NCBI GenBank assembly: GCA_963753195.1
Contig: CAVWBH010000009.1
Coordinates: forward strand, 558,001 to 622,000
Source of the DNA: Palsa-504 sp963753195
Lineage (GTDB): Bacteria > Actinomycetota > Actinomycetes > Streptosporangiales > Streptosporangiaceae
DNA: 64,000 bases
Direction of reading: 5' to 3'
This document shows, in pieces, positions 19,083 through 27,715 of the stretch. The position numbers and the translations under genes are program-made. The number at the start of each line of letters is the position of its first letter. Position 1 is the first letter of the stretch. The notes under the pieces were generated by a model. The model saw nothing but the letters and a program-made list of their open reading frames with translations, did not search any database and was not told the DNA's origin.

Positions 19083-19766
19083 TCAGACCCGGCGCAGGAC
19101 GGCGACCACCTTGCCGAGCATCGTGGCCTTGTCGCCCATGATCGGCGCATAGGCCGGGTTGAACGGGACGAGCCAGACGTGCCCGTCGCTTCTGGAGAAC
19201 ATCTTGACCGTCGCCTCGGCGTCCGCGGATGTCTCACTGTCGATCATGGCCGCCACGATGTCGCCGTTCTCGATATCCGATTCCCGGCGGACGACCACCC
19301 AGTCGCCGTCGGCGATCGCCGCGCCGATCATCGAGTCGCCGACGACCTTCAGCATGATGAGGTCTCCCTCGCCGACGAGTTGCCTCGGCAGCGGGATGAC
19401 ATCCTCGACCGACTCGTCGGCGAAGATCGGGACGCCTGCGGCGATCCGGCCGACCAGCGGGACCTCGGCGAGGCGGTGCTCGCTCAGGCCCGCGCCCGGG
19501 CGGCCGGCGGCCGGCTGAGCGAGCGGGCGGACTACCGCGGTGCGCGGCTGTCCCGCGCCGCGGTTCAGGTAGCCCTTACCCTGCAGCTGGGACAGCTGGT
19601 GAGAAACGCTTGAGGTACTCGCCAGGCCTACCGCGTCACCGATCTCTCGCATAGTCGGCCCGTAACCGCGGTACCGGACAGAATCCTCGATGACCTCGAC
19701 GATCATGCGCTGACGTTCGGTCAGGCTCTGAGCGGGCCGACGAACAGGCTCCCGACGTGACACCAT
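19083..19766 (-). CDS. lexA: LexA repressor, paralogue 1
   Basis: 227 residues. The winged helix is SLTERQRMIVEVIEDSVRYRGYGPTMREIGDAVGLASTSSVSHQL. The S24 protease part has the Ala-Gly cleavage bond in GRIAAGVPIF, the catalytic Ser in KVVGDSMIG and the Lys in EATVKMF. It should repress SOS genes and self-cleave with RecA-ssDNA. GTG or ATG starts near 19766 are possible. A near-consensus SOS box lies at 19824-19835, so it is likely autoregulated. A second full LexA is at 26865-27674. Which is the main SOS repressor is undecided; this one lacks the usual nrdR neighbour. Confidence 0.92.
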   Translation of the reverse strand: MVSRREPVRRPAQSLTERQRMIVEVIEDSVRYRGYGPTMREIGDAVGLASTSSVSHQLSQLQGKGYLNRGAGQPRTAVVRPLAQPAAGRPGAGLSEHRLAEVPLVGRIAAGVPIFADESVEDVIPLPRQLVGEGDLIMLKVVGDSMIGAAIADGDWVVVRRESDIENGDIVAAMIDSETSADAEATVKMFSRSDGHVWLVPFNPAYAPIMGDKATMLGKVVAVLRRV

Positions 19767-19823
19767 CAGCCTCCAGTGGTCGTATGTGCGTTTGCCACTA
19801 TACTAGCTGAGTGTCATTCAGGT

Positions 19824-19835
19824 GAATACTTGTTC
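19824..19835. promoter_or_regulatory. SOS (LexA) box upstream of lexA paralogue 1
   Basis: On the minus strand the core is GAACAAGTATTC, one mismatch from GAAC-N4-GTTC. It lies 58 nt upstream of the lexA start. A TATAAT sits further upstream on the same strand, near 19850-19857. Confidence 0.65.
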
Positions 19836-19865
19836 GCATAAGATGGCCCTGATTATAGGGCCAGA

Positions 19866-19901
19866 CGCCCTTCCCCGGCCTGCACGGACCGGGGAAGGGC
19901 G
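19866..19901. terminator. Hairpin between lexA paralogue 1 and the SDR gene
   Basis: Perfect 13-bp stem CGCCCTTCCCCGG (19866-19878) and CCGGGGAAGGGCG (19889-19901), 10-nt loop. It lies 23 nt beyond the SDR stop on the minus strand. It is flanked by direct repeats CCTGATTATAGG and CCTGATTATGGG. Confidence 0.75.
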
Positions 19902-19924
19902 CCTGATTATGGGACTGCTGGCCG

Positions 19925-20683
19925 TCACTGGGCGGTGTAGCCGCCGTCAACCAGGTGGTAGCTGCCGGTGATGAATGAGGCGGCGTCGGAGGCGAGGAAG
20001 GCCACGAGCGCAGCGACCTCGTCCGGGGTTCCGAGCCGGCCGAGGGCGTGCTTGCCCGCGAGGAACGACTGGGTCTTCTCGTCGAGGTTCGCCTCGATGA
20101 GCGGCGTGACGATGAAGCCGGGACCGATCGCGTTGACCCGGACGCCGCGTGCAGCGTACTCGAGCGCGGCGTTCTTGGTCAGGCCGACGATCGCGTGCTT
20201 GGCCGTCACGTAGGCGGCAGCGCCAGGGAAACCGACCGAGCCGAGGATGGAGGCCATATTGACGATGGCGCCTCCGCCGTCCGCAGCGGCGATAACCGGC
20301 AGCTGGGCGCGCATGCCGTAGAAGACGGCGTTCTGGTTGACCTCGATGACACGCCGCCACGAGTCAAGCGGATACTCCCCCACCGGTGCGGACGCGCCGG
20401 CGATGCCCGCATTGTTGACGGCGATGCGCAGCGGGCCAAGCTCGCCAGCCGCGGCCACCGAACGCTCGGCGAACTCCGGCTCGGCGACATCGCCCACCAG
20501 GCCGGCGGCGGTTCCGCCCGCGGCGCGGATCTCGTCCACGACGGACTTCACGCCCACTTCGTTGATGTCGGTGACCAGAACCGCGGCACCGTTGGCGGCG
20601 AGCAGGCGTGCGACCGCCCGGCCGATCCCAGAGCCAGCCCCGGTGACGATCGCGGAACGGCCTGCTACGTCGTATGTGGCCAT
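19925..20683 (-). CDS. Short-chain dehydrogenase/reductase
   Basis: 252 residues of the classical SDR type. The NAD(P)-binding site is TGAGSGIG, followed by NNAG and the catalytic Ser (NMASILGSVG) and YVTAK. The acidic residue after the second strand (VTDIN) suggests NAD over NADP. The substrate is unknown; 3-oxoacyl reductase-like. ATG 20683 is chosen because GGAAG and GGAGG lie just upstream. A hairpin follows the stop codon. Confidence 0.9.
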   Translation of the reverse strand: MATYDVAGRSAIVTGAGSGIGRAVARLLAANGAAVLVTDINEVGVKSVVDEIRAAGGTAAGLVGDVAEPEFAERSVAAAGELGPLRIAVNNAGIAGASAPVGEYPLDSWRRVIEVNQNAVFYGMRAQLPVIAAADGGGAIVNMASILGSVGFPGAAAYVTAKHAIVGLTKNAALEYAARGVRVNAIGPGFIVTPLIEANLDEKTQSFLAGKHALGRLGTPDEVAALVAFLASDAASFITGSYHLVDGGYTAQ

Positions 20684-20885
20684 TCTTCCAGGCCTCCATT
20701 TTCGTCCGATTACGCCCGGCATCAGCCGGATCACCCCCGACGTTACGTCCGCGCCGTGGTGCTGGCACGGGCCATAGGTCCTCGAACTCTGGCCATGGGA
20801 CCATTACCTGCGCCCGCCCGGCCGGAGCCTCCCGCCGGGCGGCTCCTATTACTGGTGACGACGCCGTAATTCTGGCGCAGAGCAC

Positions 20886-21962
20886 TTATTCGGAGCGTGC
20901 GGTATTCGTCCGGGTCCACGTCGCGGAGCGGCCTGTTCCGTCGGCGCGGATCCTGCCTTCGCCCCTCAGTTGCTCTAGGACGAGCCGGATGGTCTGGTCA
21001 CTGACACCTGGCACTGCCGTCCTGATGTCGGCGAGGCGGAACGTGGCCGACGCGTGGCGCAGGATGTGCTCGCGAACGCGCTGCTGCTTGGTCCCGGGGG
21101 TCTGGGCTGCGGCCGCGCGGTCGGCGAAGACGGCGTAGGCGCCGGCGAGCACCCTGGTGAAGTAGCCGAGCCAGGGCCATGGGTCGGCGGTGCCCTCGTG
21201 CCAGCCGTGGGTGGAATCCAGGAGCGCCTGGTAGTAGGCGTCATCGGATTCGGCGATCGCCTGCTCAAGGCTCACGTAGCGGCCGACGGTGTAGCCGTGC
21301 TCGCTGAGCATGGCTCCGGTGAGCAGGCGGCCTACCCGTCCATTGCCGTCCGCGAAGGGGTGGATGACGAGGAGGTCGAGGATGAACAGCCCGGACAGGA
21401 GCACCGGATGGTGCTCGCCCGCCGCAACCACGTGCTCGTAGCGGTCGATCAGGTCGTCGACGGCGAAGGGGGTGCTCGCGGCGGGCACCGGCTTGAAGCG
21501 AACAGTCGTGGAGCCGTCTGGCGAGCGGTCCACGACCAGGTTGTCCTCCGTCTTGAACGCCCCGCCGGGCATCGCCGTGTGAGCGAACAGCAGCCGGTGC
21601 AGGTGGAGGATCAGACCGGCATTCAGCGGGCGCCAGTCCTGCTGGAACAGGTAGTCCTGGGCGTCGCGGTAGCCAGCCAGTTCCTGTTCGCTGCGGTTGC
21701 GCAGCGTCGTCGCCTGCCGGTTGATGATCCGCTGGGCGCGGTCGACGTCCGCGACGATGACGCCCTCGATCGCCGATGAGGCGGTGATGCTCTGGACGCG
21801 GGCCCGGTCGGCTAGTTCCGTGAGCAGCCCAGGCATCTGGTCCTGGTAGAGCGCCTCCGAGCCCCGGCCGAAGTCGATCGCGCGAAGCCGGGTGACGACC
21901 TGGGCGGGCACCAGCCCGATGAGCGCGTCAAGGTCAGCGAAGCTGCGCAAGAAACCCTCCAA
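20886..21962 (-). CDS. Fic-domain adenylyltransferase (class II, self-inhibited)
   Basis: 358 residues. The Fic motif is HPFADGNGRVGRLL (HPFx-D/E-GNGRxxR), so AMP transfer to a hydroxyl of a target protein is expected. The inhibitory helix SSAIEGV (S/T-x-x-x-E-G) precedes the core at about residue 60, marking class II self-inhibition. The C-terminus holds a winged-helix region TFRLADIRTAVPGVSDQTIRLVLEQL. No antitoxin partner is needed or seen. The start is TTG 21962 with AGG 5 nt upstream. Just upstream is an AT-rich segment with a perfect palindrome at 21978-21991. The low-GC promoter contrasts with its neighbours. Confidence 0.9.
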   Translation of the reverse strand: MEGFLRSFADLDALIGLVPAQVVTRLRAIDFGRGSEALYQDQMPGLLTELADRARVQSITASSAIEGVIVADVDRAQRIINRQATTLRNRSEQELAGYRDAQDYLFQQDWRPLNAGLILHLHRLLFAHTAMPGGAFKTEDNLVVDRSPDGSTTVRFKPVPAASTPFAVDDLIDRYEHVVAAGEHHPVLLSGLFILDLLVIHPFADGNGRVGRLLTGAMLSEHGYTVGRYVSLEQAIAESDDAYYQALLDSTHGWHEGTADPWPWLGYFTRVLAGAYAVFADRAAAAQTPGTKQQRVREHILRHASATFRLADIRTAVPGVSDQTIRLVLEQLRGEGRIRADGTGRSATWTRTNTARSE

Positions 21963-21977
21963 CCAACCTACTAAACA

Positions 21978-21991
21978 ACCTAACTTTAGGT
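21978..21991. promoter_or_regulatory. Palindrome in the Fic gene promoter
   Basis: ACCTAA-CT-TTAGGT with perfect 6-bp arms, 16 nt upstream of the Fic start in an AT-rich stretch. Possible operator. Confidence 0.45.
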
Positions 21992-22185
21992 CAGATTAGC
22001 ATCTTTAGAGGGTTCGTTTAGCGGGTTTCCGGCTGTCGATGCCTTCGGCGTCGTCGGCCACTCCACCAACCGCCCGCCAAGGCGACCCGCGGCTTGATGG
22101 TCCCTTCCTCGTTCAGGAATCGGGTCTGCTGCTGGCGCACACCAGCCGACCATTATCGCTTCAAGCGTCGCCGACTCAGGCCGTA

Positions 22186-22219
22186 GGAGATGGCGAGGCG
22201 ATAAGGCCTCGCCATCTCC
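22186..22219 (-). terminator. Terminator after nrdJ
   Basis: Perfect 14-bp stem GGAGATGGCGAGGC (22186-22199) and its complement at 22206-22219, loop GATAAG. It lies 68 nt past the nrdJ stop. Confidence 0.7.
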
Positions 22220-22286
22220 TTGGCCTGCAGTTATTTGATTACTCGAGTGGGTCCAGATGTTGCGTCTGCTGCAACTCTGCTCATTT

Positions 22287-25217
22287 TCAGCTGCAGCCGC
22301 TGGTGGAGCCACAGCCTTCGCAGACGTAGCAGCTGCCAGCCGGGCGCATCTTGGTGCCGCAGGTGAGGCAGAGCGGGGCGTCGGCGGTGCGGCCCTGCTG
22401 GGCCTCGACCAGCTCGATGGAGCTGTGCGGGGCGGCTGGAGCGGCCCGGCCCGGTGCCGCCGGGGAAACGGGAGGCTGGACCGGGGGCTGGGGGACGGGC
22501 CGTTCGGTATGAAGAGGCTGCTCTACGGCGGCGGACTGGGCGAGTTCCTCGGGATCCAGGTCGTCGCTCAGCTCGGCGGGGCCGTGGCCGGCCACCTCGG
22601 CGGCGCGCTCGGTAGCGGACAGGATGCCGAGCTCGGCGCGCTGCTCGTAGGGCAGGTGGTCCAGGGCCAGGCGGCGGAAGATGTAGTCCATCACCGAGCT
22701 GGCGATCCGGATGTCCGGGTCGTCGGTCAGGCCGGCCGGCTCGAACCGCATGTTGGTGAACTTGGCCACGTAGGAATCCAGCGGGATGCCGTACTGCAGG
22801 CCGACCGAGACGGCCACGGAGAAGGCGTCCATCACGCCGGCCAGCGTGGAGCCCTGCTTGCCGAGCTTGAGGAACACCTCGCCGATGCCGTCGTCCGGGT
22901 AGCTGGAGGCCGTCATGTAGCCCTCAGCGCCGGCTACGGAGAACCTGGTCACGGTGGCGGGGCGCTGCCGGGGCAGGCGCCTGCGGACTGGACGGTGCTC
23001 ACGCGGCTGGACGGCCTGGGTGGCCGCGGCCGCGGCTTCGGCCGGCTTCTTCTTCGCGTCGGTCAGCGGCTGGCCGACCTTGCAGTTGTCGCGGTACACC
23101 GCCAGCGCCTTGAGGCCCAGCTTCCAGCCCTCGTAGTAGATCCGCTCGATGTCCTCGACGGTCGCGCTTTCCGGCAGGTTCACGGTTTTCGAAATCGACC
23201 CGCTGAGCATCGGCTGTACGGCGGCCATCATCCGGACGTGGCCCATCGCGCCGATCGCGCGCTCGCCCATGGCGCAGTCGAACACCTCGTAGTGCTCGGG
23301 GCGCAGGCCGGGAGCGTTGACGACGTGGCCGTGCTCGGCGATGTATTCGGTGATCGCCTCGATCTGCTCGTGCGGGTAGCCGAGGTTCTTCAGCGCCCGC
23401 GGCACGGTCTGGTTGACGATCTGCATGGAACCGCCGCCGACGAGCTTCTTGAACTTGACCAGGGCCAGGTCCGGCTCGATGCCCGTGGTGTCGCAGTCCA
23501 TCATCAGGCCGATGGTCCCGGTGGGAGCCAGCAGGCTCGCCTGGGCGTTCCGGTACCCGTTCGCCTCGCCGAGCTGGGCGCATTCCTGCCAGGTCTGGCT
23601 GGCCAGGTCGAGGATGGGCCGCTCCATGGCGCCGATCGAACGGATGTCCTCGCTGGCGGCGGCGTGCTTGCGGATGACGCGCTTGTGCGCCTTGGCGTTG
23701 CGGGCGTAGCCGTCGTAGGGACCAACCACCCCGGCCAGCTCGGCCGACGTCTTGTACGCGGTCCCGGTCATCAGCGAGGTGATGGCGGCCGCGATGGCCC
23801 GGCCGCCCTCGGAGTCGTAAGCGTGACCGGTGGCCATCAGCAGCGCGCCCAGGTTGGCGTAGCCGATACCGAGCTGCCGGTAGGCGCGGGTGGTGACGCC
23901 GATCTTCTCCGTGGGGAAGTCGGCGAACGTGATCGAGATGTCCATCGCGGTGATGATCACCTCGGTCATCCGGGCAAACCGCTCGGCGTCGAAGGTGTCG
24001 TCCTCGCGGAGGAACTTCAGCAGGTTGATGCTGGCCAGGTTGCAGGAGGAGTTGTCCAGGCTGAGGTACTCCGAGCAGGGGTTGCTGGCCGTGATGCGGC
24101 CCGACTCGGGGTTGGTGTGCCAGTCGTTGATCGTGTCGTCGTACTGGATGCCGGGGTCGGCGCAGTCCCATGCGGCCTGGGCCATGCTCCGCAGCAGCTT
24201 CCTCGCCTCGACCCGCTCGATCACCTCGCCGGTGCGGCGGGCCAGCAGGTCAAACGGCTTGTCCTCCTCGACGGCATGCATGAACTCGTCGGAGACGCGC
24301 ACGGAGTTGTTGGCGTTCTGGTACTGGACGCTGATGATGTCCCGGCCGCCGAGATCCATGTCGAACCCGGCGTCGCGCAGGGCCCGGATCTTCTCTTCTT
24401 CGCGCGCCTTGGTCGCGATGAACTCCTCGACGTCCGGGTGGTCGACGTCGAGCACCACCATCTTGGCCGCACGGCGGGTGGCGCCGCCGGACTTGATCGT
24501 GCCGGCCGAGGAGTCAGCGCCGCGCATGAAGGACACCGGTCCGCTGGCGGTGCCGCCGGACGACAGCAGCTCCTTGCTGGAGCGGATCTTGGACAGGTTG
24601 ACGCCGGCGCCGGAGCCGCCCTTGAAGATCAGGCCCTCCTCGCGGTACCAGTCCAGGATCGCGTCCATGGTGTCATCCACGGCGAGGATGAAGCACGCCG
24701 AGACCTGCTGGGGGGAAGCGGTGCCGACGTTGAACCAGACCGGGGAGTTGAAGCTGAAGATCTGGTGGATCAGGGCGTAGCGGAGCTCGTGGCCGAAGAT
24801 CTCGGCGTCTTCGTCGGTGGCGAAGTAGCCGTTCTGCCTGCCGGTCTGCTCGTACTTGCCGACGACGCGGTCCACCAGCTGCTTGAGGCTCCACTCCCGC
24901 TGCGGTGAGCCGACCGCGCCGCGGAAGTACTTGGTCGTCACGATGTTGGCGGCGTTCACCGACCAGGAGTCGGGGAACTCCACGCCGCGCTGCTCGAAGT
25001 TGACCGTGCCGTCCCGCCAGTTGGTCATGATGACGTCGCGGCGCTCCCAGGTGACCTGGTCGTAAGGGTGTACGCCGGGCGTGGTGTAAATGCGGCTCAT
25101 CGTGAGCCCGCGGCGCTTGGCCCGCCGGGCAGGCTGGCCGTCGCCGGCCGCAGACTCTCTTGGGCCTTCGGCAGCCTTGCCCTTACGTGCCGCCGCGCTG
25201 CTCGCCGTTTCGGTCAT
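22287..25217 (-). CDS. nrdJ: Adenosylcobalamin-dependent (class II) ribonucleotide reductase
   Basis: 976 residues, the oxygen-independent enzyme that reduces ribonucleotides to deoxyribonucleotides. Visible: the first-active-site Cys in QQVSACFILAV, the finger loop NPCSEYLSLDNSSCNLASINL with the radical-site Cys, GGSGAGVNLSKIRS and the PTGTIGLMMDCDTTGIEP loop. The C-terminus has the redox and zinc Cys set LCLTCGTKMRPAGSCYVCEGCG. ATG 25217 is chosen because GGAAGGGGGAAG lies just upstream and MTETASS opens the protein. nrdR is 94 nt upstream on the same strand. The C-terminal linker holds a copy of a dispersed GGGCCGTTCGG repeat. No B12 riboswitch is seen. Confidence 0.95.
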   Translation of the reverse strand: MTETASSAAARKGKAAEGPRESAAGDGQPARRAKRRGLTMSRIYTTPGVHPYDQVTWERRDVIMTNWRDGTVNFEQRGVEFPDSWSVNAANIVTTKYFRGAVGSPQREWSLKQLVDRVVGKYEQTGRQNGYFATDEDAEIFGHELRYALIHQIFSFNSPVWFNVGTASPQQVSACFILAVDDTMDAILDWYREEGLIFKGGSGAGVNLSKIRSSKELLSSGGTASGPVSFMRGADSSAGTIKSGGATRRAAKMVVLDVDHPDVEEFIATKAREEEKIRALRDAGFDMDLGGRDIISVQYQNANNSVRVSDEFMHAVEEDKPFDLLARRTGEVIERVEARKLLRSMAQAAWDCADPGIQYDDTINDWHTNPESGRITASNPCSEYLSLDNSSCNLASINLLKFLREDDTFDAERFARMTEVIITAMDISITFADFPTEKIGVTTRAYRQLGIGYANLGALLMATGHAYDSEGGRAIAAAITSLMTGTAYKTSAELAGVVGPYDGYARNAKAHKRVIRKHAAASEDIRSIGAMERPILDLASQTWQECAQLGEANGYRNAQASLLAPTGTIGLMMDCDTTGIEPDLALVKFKKLVGGGSMQIVNQTVPRALKNLGYPHEQIEAITEYIAEHGHVVNAPGLRPEHYEVFDCAMGERAIGAMGHVRMMAAVQPMLSGSISKTVNLPESATVEDIERIYYEGWKLGLKALAVYRDNCKVGQPLTDAKKKPAEAAAAATQAVQPREHRPVRRRLPRQRPATVTRFSVAGAEGYMTASSYPDDGIGEVFLKLGKQGSTLAGVMDAFSVAVSVGLQYGIPLDSYVAKFTNMRFEPAGLTDDPDIRIASSVMDYIFRRLALDHLPYEQRAELGILSATERAAEVAGHGPAELSDDLDPEELAQSAAVEQPLHTERPVPQPPVQPPVSPAAPGRAAPAAPHSSIELVEAQQGRTADAPLCLTCGTKMRPAGSCYVCEGCGSTSGCS
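22486..22512. repeat. Dispersed repeat copy inside nrdJ
   Basis: CGGGCCGTTCGGTATGA matches 16 of 17 bases of the copy at the end of the KS-AT gene. Here it codes part of a Pro-rich linker near TERPVPQPP. Confidence 0.4.
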
Positions 25218-25311
25218 CACTTCCCCCTTCCGGGACCCTTCCGGATCCCTGCCAGGCCGTCTCCGGCCTTGCTGCACTGTGTATGCCTGTGCGCCTGTTG
25301 CGCTCGCTGCC

Positions 25312-25785
25312 CTAGGGCGCTGTTTCCGTGTCCGTGCTGCGGCGTCCCTGGCGCAGTACGGCGATCTCGTCCTCGAAGTCGGCAAGCGACTCGAAACTCC
25401 GGTAGACCGAGGCGAACCTCAGGTAAGCCACCTCGTCCAGATCCCTCAGCGGGCCGAGGATGGCCAGGCCGACCTCGTGCGAGGGGACCTCAGCCAGGCC
25501 GCGGGCCCTGATCGTCTCTTCCACCTGCTGGGCCAGGATGGCGAGCTTGTCCTCGCTGACCGGCCGTCCCTGGCAGGCGCGCTGGACCCCGTGGATGATC
25601 TTGTCCCGGGCGAACGGCTCGGTCACCCCGCTGCGCTTGGCCACCATCAAGATGACCGTCTCCTGGGTGGTGAACCGGCGCCCGCACTCGGGGCACGACC
25701 TCCGGCGGCGGATCGCGGCACCGTCGTCAGCGGTCCGGCTGTCGATGACCCTGCTGTCCGGATGACGGCAGAACGGGCAATACAC
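25312..25785 (-). CDS. nrdR: Transcriptional repressor NrdR
   Basis: 157 residues. The N-terminal zinc ribbon is CPFCRHPDSRVIDSR with a second pair CPECGRRF. An ATP-cone follows (VAKRSGVTEPFARDKIIHGVQRACQGRPVS). NrdR senses ATP and dATP and represses ribonucleotide reductase genes. It is upstream of nrdJ on the same strand, the usual actinobacterial order. Two NrdR-box-like sites lie upstream, so it represses its own operon. The start codon M-Y-C-P-F-C is the family start. Confidence 0.96.
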   Translation of the reverse strand: MYCPFCRHPDSRVIDSRTADDGAAIRRRRSCPECGRRFTTQETVILMVAKRSGVTEPFARDKIIHGVQRACQGRPVSEDKLAILAQQVEETIRARGLAEVPSHEVGLAILGPLRDLDEVAYLRFASVYRSFESLADFEDEIAVLRQGRRSTDTETAP

Positions 25786-25828
25786 GCGATCACCTCCCCG
25801 GGGTGCCTTGTGCTTCTATTCTAGTCGT

Positions 25829-25842
25829 AACACAACTTGTAG
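25829..25842. promoter_or_regulatory. NrdR box 1
   Basis: ACACAACTTGTAG on the plus strand, 44 nt upstream of nrdR. Resembles the family box ACACWAYATNTAG. Confidence 0.6.
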
Positions 25843-25861
25843 AAAAACCACAGCGATGTAA

Positions 25862-25877
25862 CTACTAGATGTTGTGG
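25862..25877. promoter_or_regulatory. NrdR box 2
   Basis: CCACAACATCTAGTAG on the minus strand. Its centre is about 33-34 bp from that of box 1, or about three helical turns, as usual for paired NrdR boxes. Confidence 0.6.
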
Positions 25878-26053
25878 TTACGGTAGACCACGAGGGCGAC
25901 CCGTGGCAAGAGGAAGCGCGAGGTCAATCCGGAATCGCCGCCATGCCGGCCGGTCCGGCGGGCCTGGCCGGCATCCCGCGGCCTGCGGCGTATTGGCGCG
26001 TCGTGGAGTGCGGTGTACCGGCGGGTCGGGGGCGGGCCGGCGTGTCGCGGTGA

Positions 26054-26624
26054 TCAGCCGCGCGGGACCCACAGCCGCTGGCCCGCGAGGACGGCGGACC
26101 CGGTCAGCCCGTTGAGATCTGCGATCTGCTGGATAACCACCCGGGTATCGGCGCCGGGATCGGCGTTTTCCGCGACTGACCACAGGCTCTGGCCCGGGCG
26201 GACGATCACCTGGGTGAGGCCCTGAGCGGTACGCGCCGGGGCCTGGTTGGTCGCCTCCGCCGACATGGCGGCGATAAGCGATAGCACGGCAACCAGCAGC
26301 ACGGTGGTGACGCCGACCACGATGCGGCCGCGCCTGGTCAGCCGGAGGGGCATGCTCGCCGCCTGGCCACGGGGCGCCGTCCCGGTGACGCGCACCCCGG
26401 CCGCCTGCAATTCCGCCGGCAGCGCGCCTGCCGTCAGCCGGGCCTGCCGGCTGCGGGTCTGCCGTCAGCGGGCCTGCCGGCTGGCTGGGAAGGGCCCAGC
26501 GGGTGGCCGCCCGGCTGACCGCGCGCTCCCCCGGCTGGGGCGCCGCGGCTATGGCCGGCAGTTCAACGGCCGGTGCTTCAGCCGCCGGTGCTTCCGGCAG
26601 CTCCACGGCGCGCATCGCGGTCAT
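26054..26624 (-). pseudogene. LysM-domain membrane protein with an apparent frameshift
   Basis: Two frames join to one protein. The N-terminal frame starts at ATG 26624 (GGGAGG upstream) and reads MTAMRAVELPEAPAAEAPA. The C-terminal frame, open from 26464 to 26054, holds a membrane segment (IVVGVTTVLLVAVLSLIAAM) and a LysM domain (VIVRPGQSLWSVAENADPG to LAGQRLWVPRG). They meet in two near-identical 23-bp repeats at 26429-26451 and 26459-26482; the first has one extra C near 26439. Removing it restores PAGPLTAGALPAELQAAGV. This position, divergent to lexA, is where YneA-like SOS cell-division inhibitors with LysM domains occur. An internal TTG at 26410 could still express the C-terminal part. 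Confidence 0.7.
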
Positions 26625-26770
26625 AGCGACCTCCCATATCAAACTTTCATTCGAGCTATACTTATGCCACAGCTCGTTCGATAGGACTTGCGCTCGATCG
26701 TACGCCTGTTCGATCGGAAGAGCTACTACATCTTTGTATCGCGGGGGTCTGACATTTTCGCGACACGTCC

Positions 26771-26782
26771 GAACAGATGTTT
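26771..26782. promoter_or_regulatory. SOS (LexA) box between the LysM gene and lexA paralogue 2
   Basis: GAACAGATGTTT, one mismatch from GAAC-N4-GTTC, 83 nt upstream of the chosen lexA start. A weaker site, GAACAGGCGTAC on the minus strand near 26700-26716, lies nearer the LysM gene. Confidence 0.7.
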
Positions 26783-26864
26783 GGGATCCAGGGCGGGAGA
26801 CGTTAGTCTCAAGTCAGTTCGCAAGAGTCCGTACACGGAAGGTCATCAGATGGAGGAAACCGCC

Positions 26865-27674
26865 ATGGGAAGTACCACAACAGGCACTTCCGGCACTGAG
26901 GCACCCAGACCGAAGGGGCGGCCTGGACGCAAGCCAAAGGGCAGCGTGCCGGTTGTTGTCCCGGATACACCGGACAAGCCGGATCCCGACCACGTGCTGA
27001 CCTGGCGGCAGCGCAAGGTCCTCCAGGTGATCCGGGAGTCCGTGCAGAAGCGCGGCTACCCGCCGTCGATGCGGGAGATCGGCGAGGCGGTCGGGCTGAC
27101 CAGCACGTCGAGCGTTTCGTACCAGCTCAGCACGCTGCAGCGTAAGGGCTACCTGCACCGGGATGTGGGCCGGCCGCGGACCGTGGAGGTGCGTCTGCCC
27201 GGCCACCCGGCGGTGCGTCCCGAGCCGGGTCGCGAGCGCGAGCCGGAGGTACCGCCGTCCGATCTCCCGGGGAACGACATCCCGTCACAGGAAGCGGCCT
27301 TCGTCCCGCTGATCGGGCGGATCGCCGCAGGCGGCCCGATCCTCGCTGAGCAGTACGTGGAGGACATCTTCCCGCTGCCCAGGCAGCTGGTCGGCGAGGG
27401 GACGCTATTCCTGCTCAAGGTGTCCGGCGACTCGATGATCAACGCCGCGATCGCGGACGGAGACTGGGTGGTCGTCCGCAAGCAGGAGAACGCGGAGAAC
27501 GGGGAAATCGTGGCCGCCATGCTCGACGGCGCCACCCCGGAGGCCACCGTGAAGACGTTCAAGCGGAGCGACGGGCACGTCTGGCTGATCCCGCACAACC
27601 CGGCGTACACGCCGATCCTCGGTGACGACGCCACCATCCTCGGCAAGGTCGTGGCGGTCTTGAGGCGTGTCTGA
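26865..27674 (+). CDS. lexA: LexA repressor, paralogue 2 (probable main SOS repressor)
   Basis: 269 residues from ATG 26865, which has GGAGGAAA 6 nt upstream; ATG 26850 is a second option. After a Pro/Lys/Gly N-terminal extension with an AT-hook-like RPKGRPGRKPKG comes the winged helix (TWRQRKVLQVIRESVQKRGYPPSMREIGEAVGLTSTSSVSYQL). The S24 part has the Ala-Gly bond in RIAAGGPIL, Ser in VSGDSMIN and Lys in EATVKTF. Its setting, near nrdR-nrdJ and divergent from a LysM gene, is the standard actinobacterial lexA position. It has an SOS box upstream and is about 30 residues longer than paralogue 1. Confidence 0.94.
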   Translation: MGSTTTGTSGTEAPRPKGRPGRKPKGSVPVVVPDTPDKPDPDHVLTWRQRKVLQVIRESVQKRGYPPSMREIGEAVGLTSTSSVSYQLSTLQRKGYLHRDVGRPRTVEVRLPGHPAVRPEPGREREPEVPPSDLPGNDIPSQEAAFVPLIGRIAAGGPILAEQYVEDIFPLPRQLVGEGTLFLLKVSGDSMINAAIADGDWVVVRKQENAENGEIVAAMLDGATPEATVKTFKRSDGHVWLIPHNPAYTPILGDDATILGKVVAVLRRV

Positions 27675-27715
27675 CCAGACCGGCGAGCCCGCGCCCTGCG
27701 GGCGGGAGTGCCGGG

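Noticed and set aside
22257..24908. 883-codon plus-strand ORF opposite nrdJ
   Set aside because: Antisense frame of a conserved gene with no ribosome site or domain.
25786..25878. Cobalamin riboswitch before nrdR-nrdJ
   Set aside because: The B12-box sequence is not visible and the gap is too short; paired NrdR boxes explain the region.
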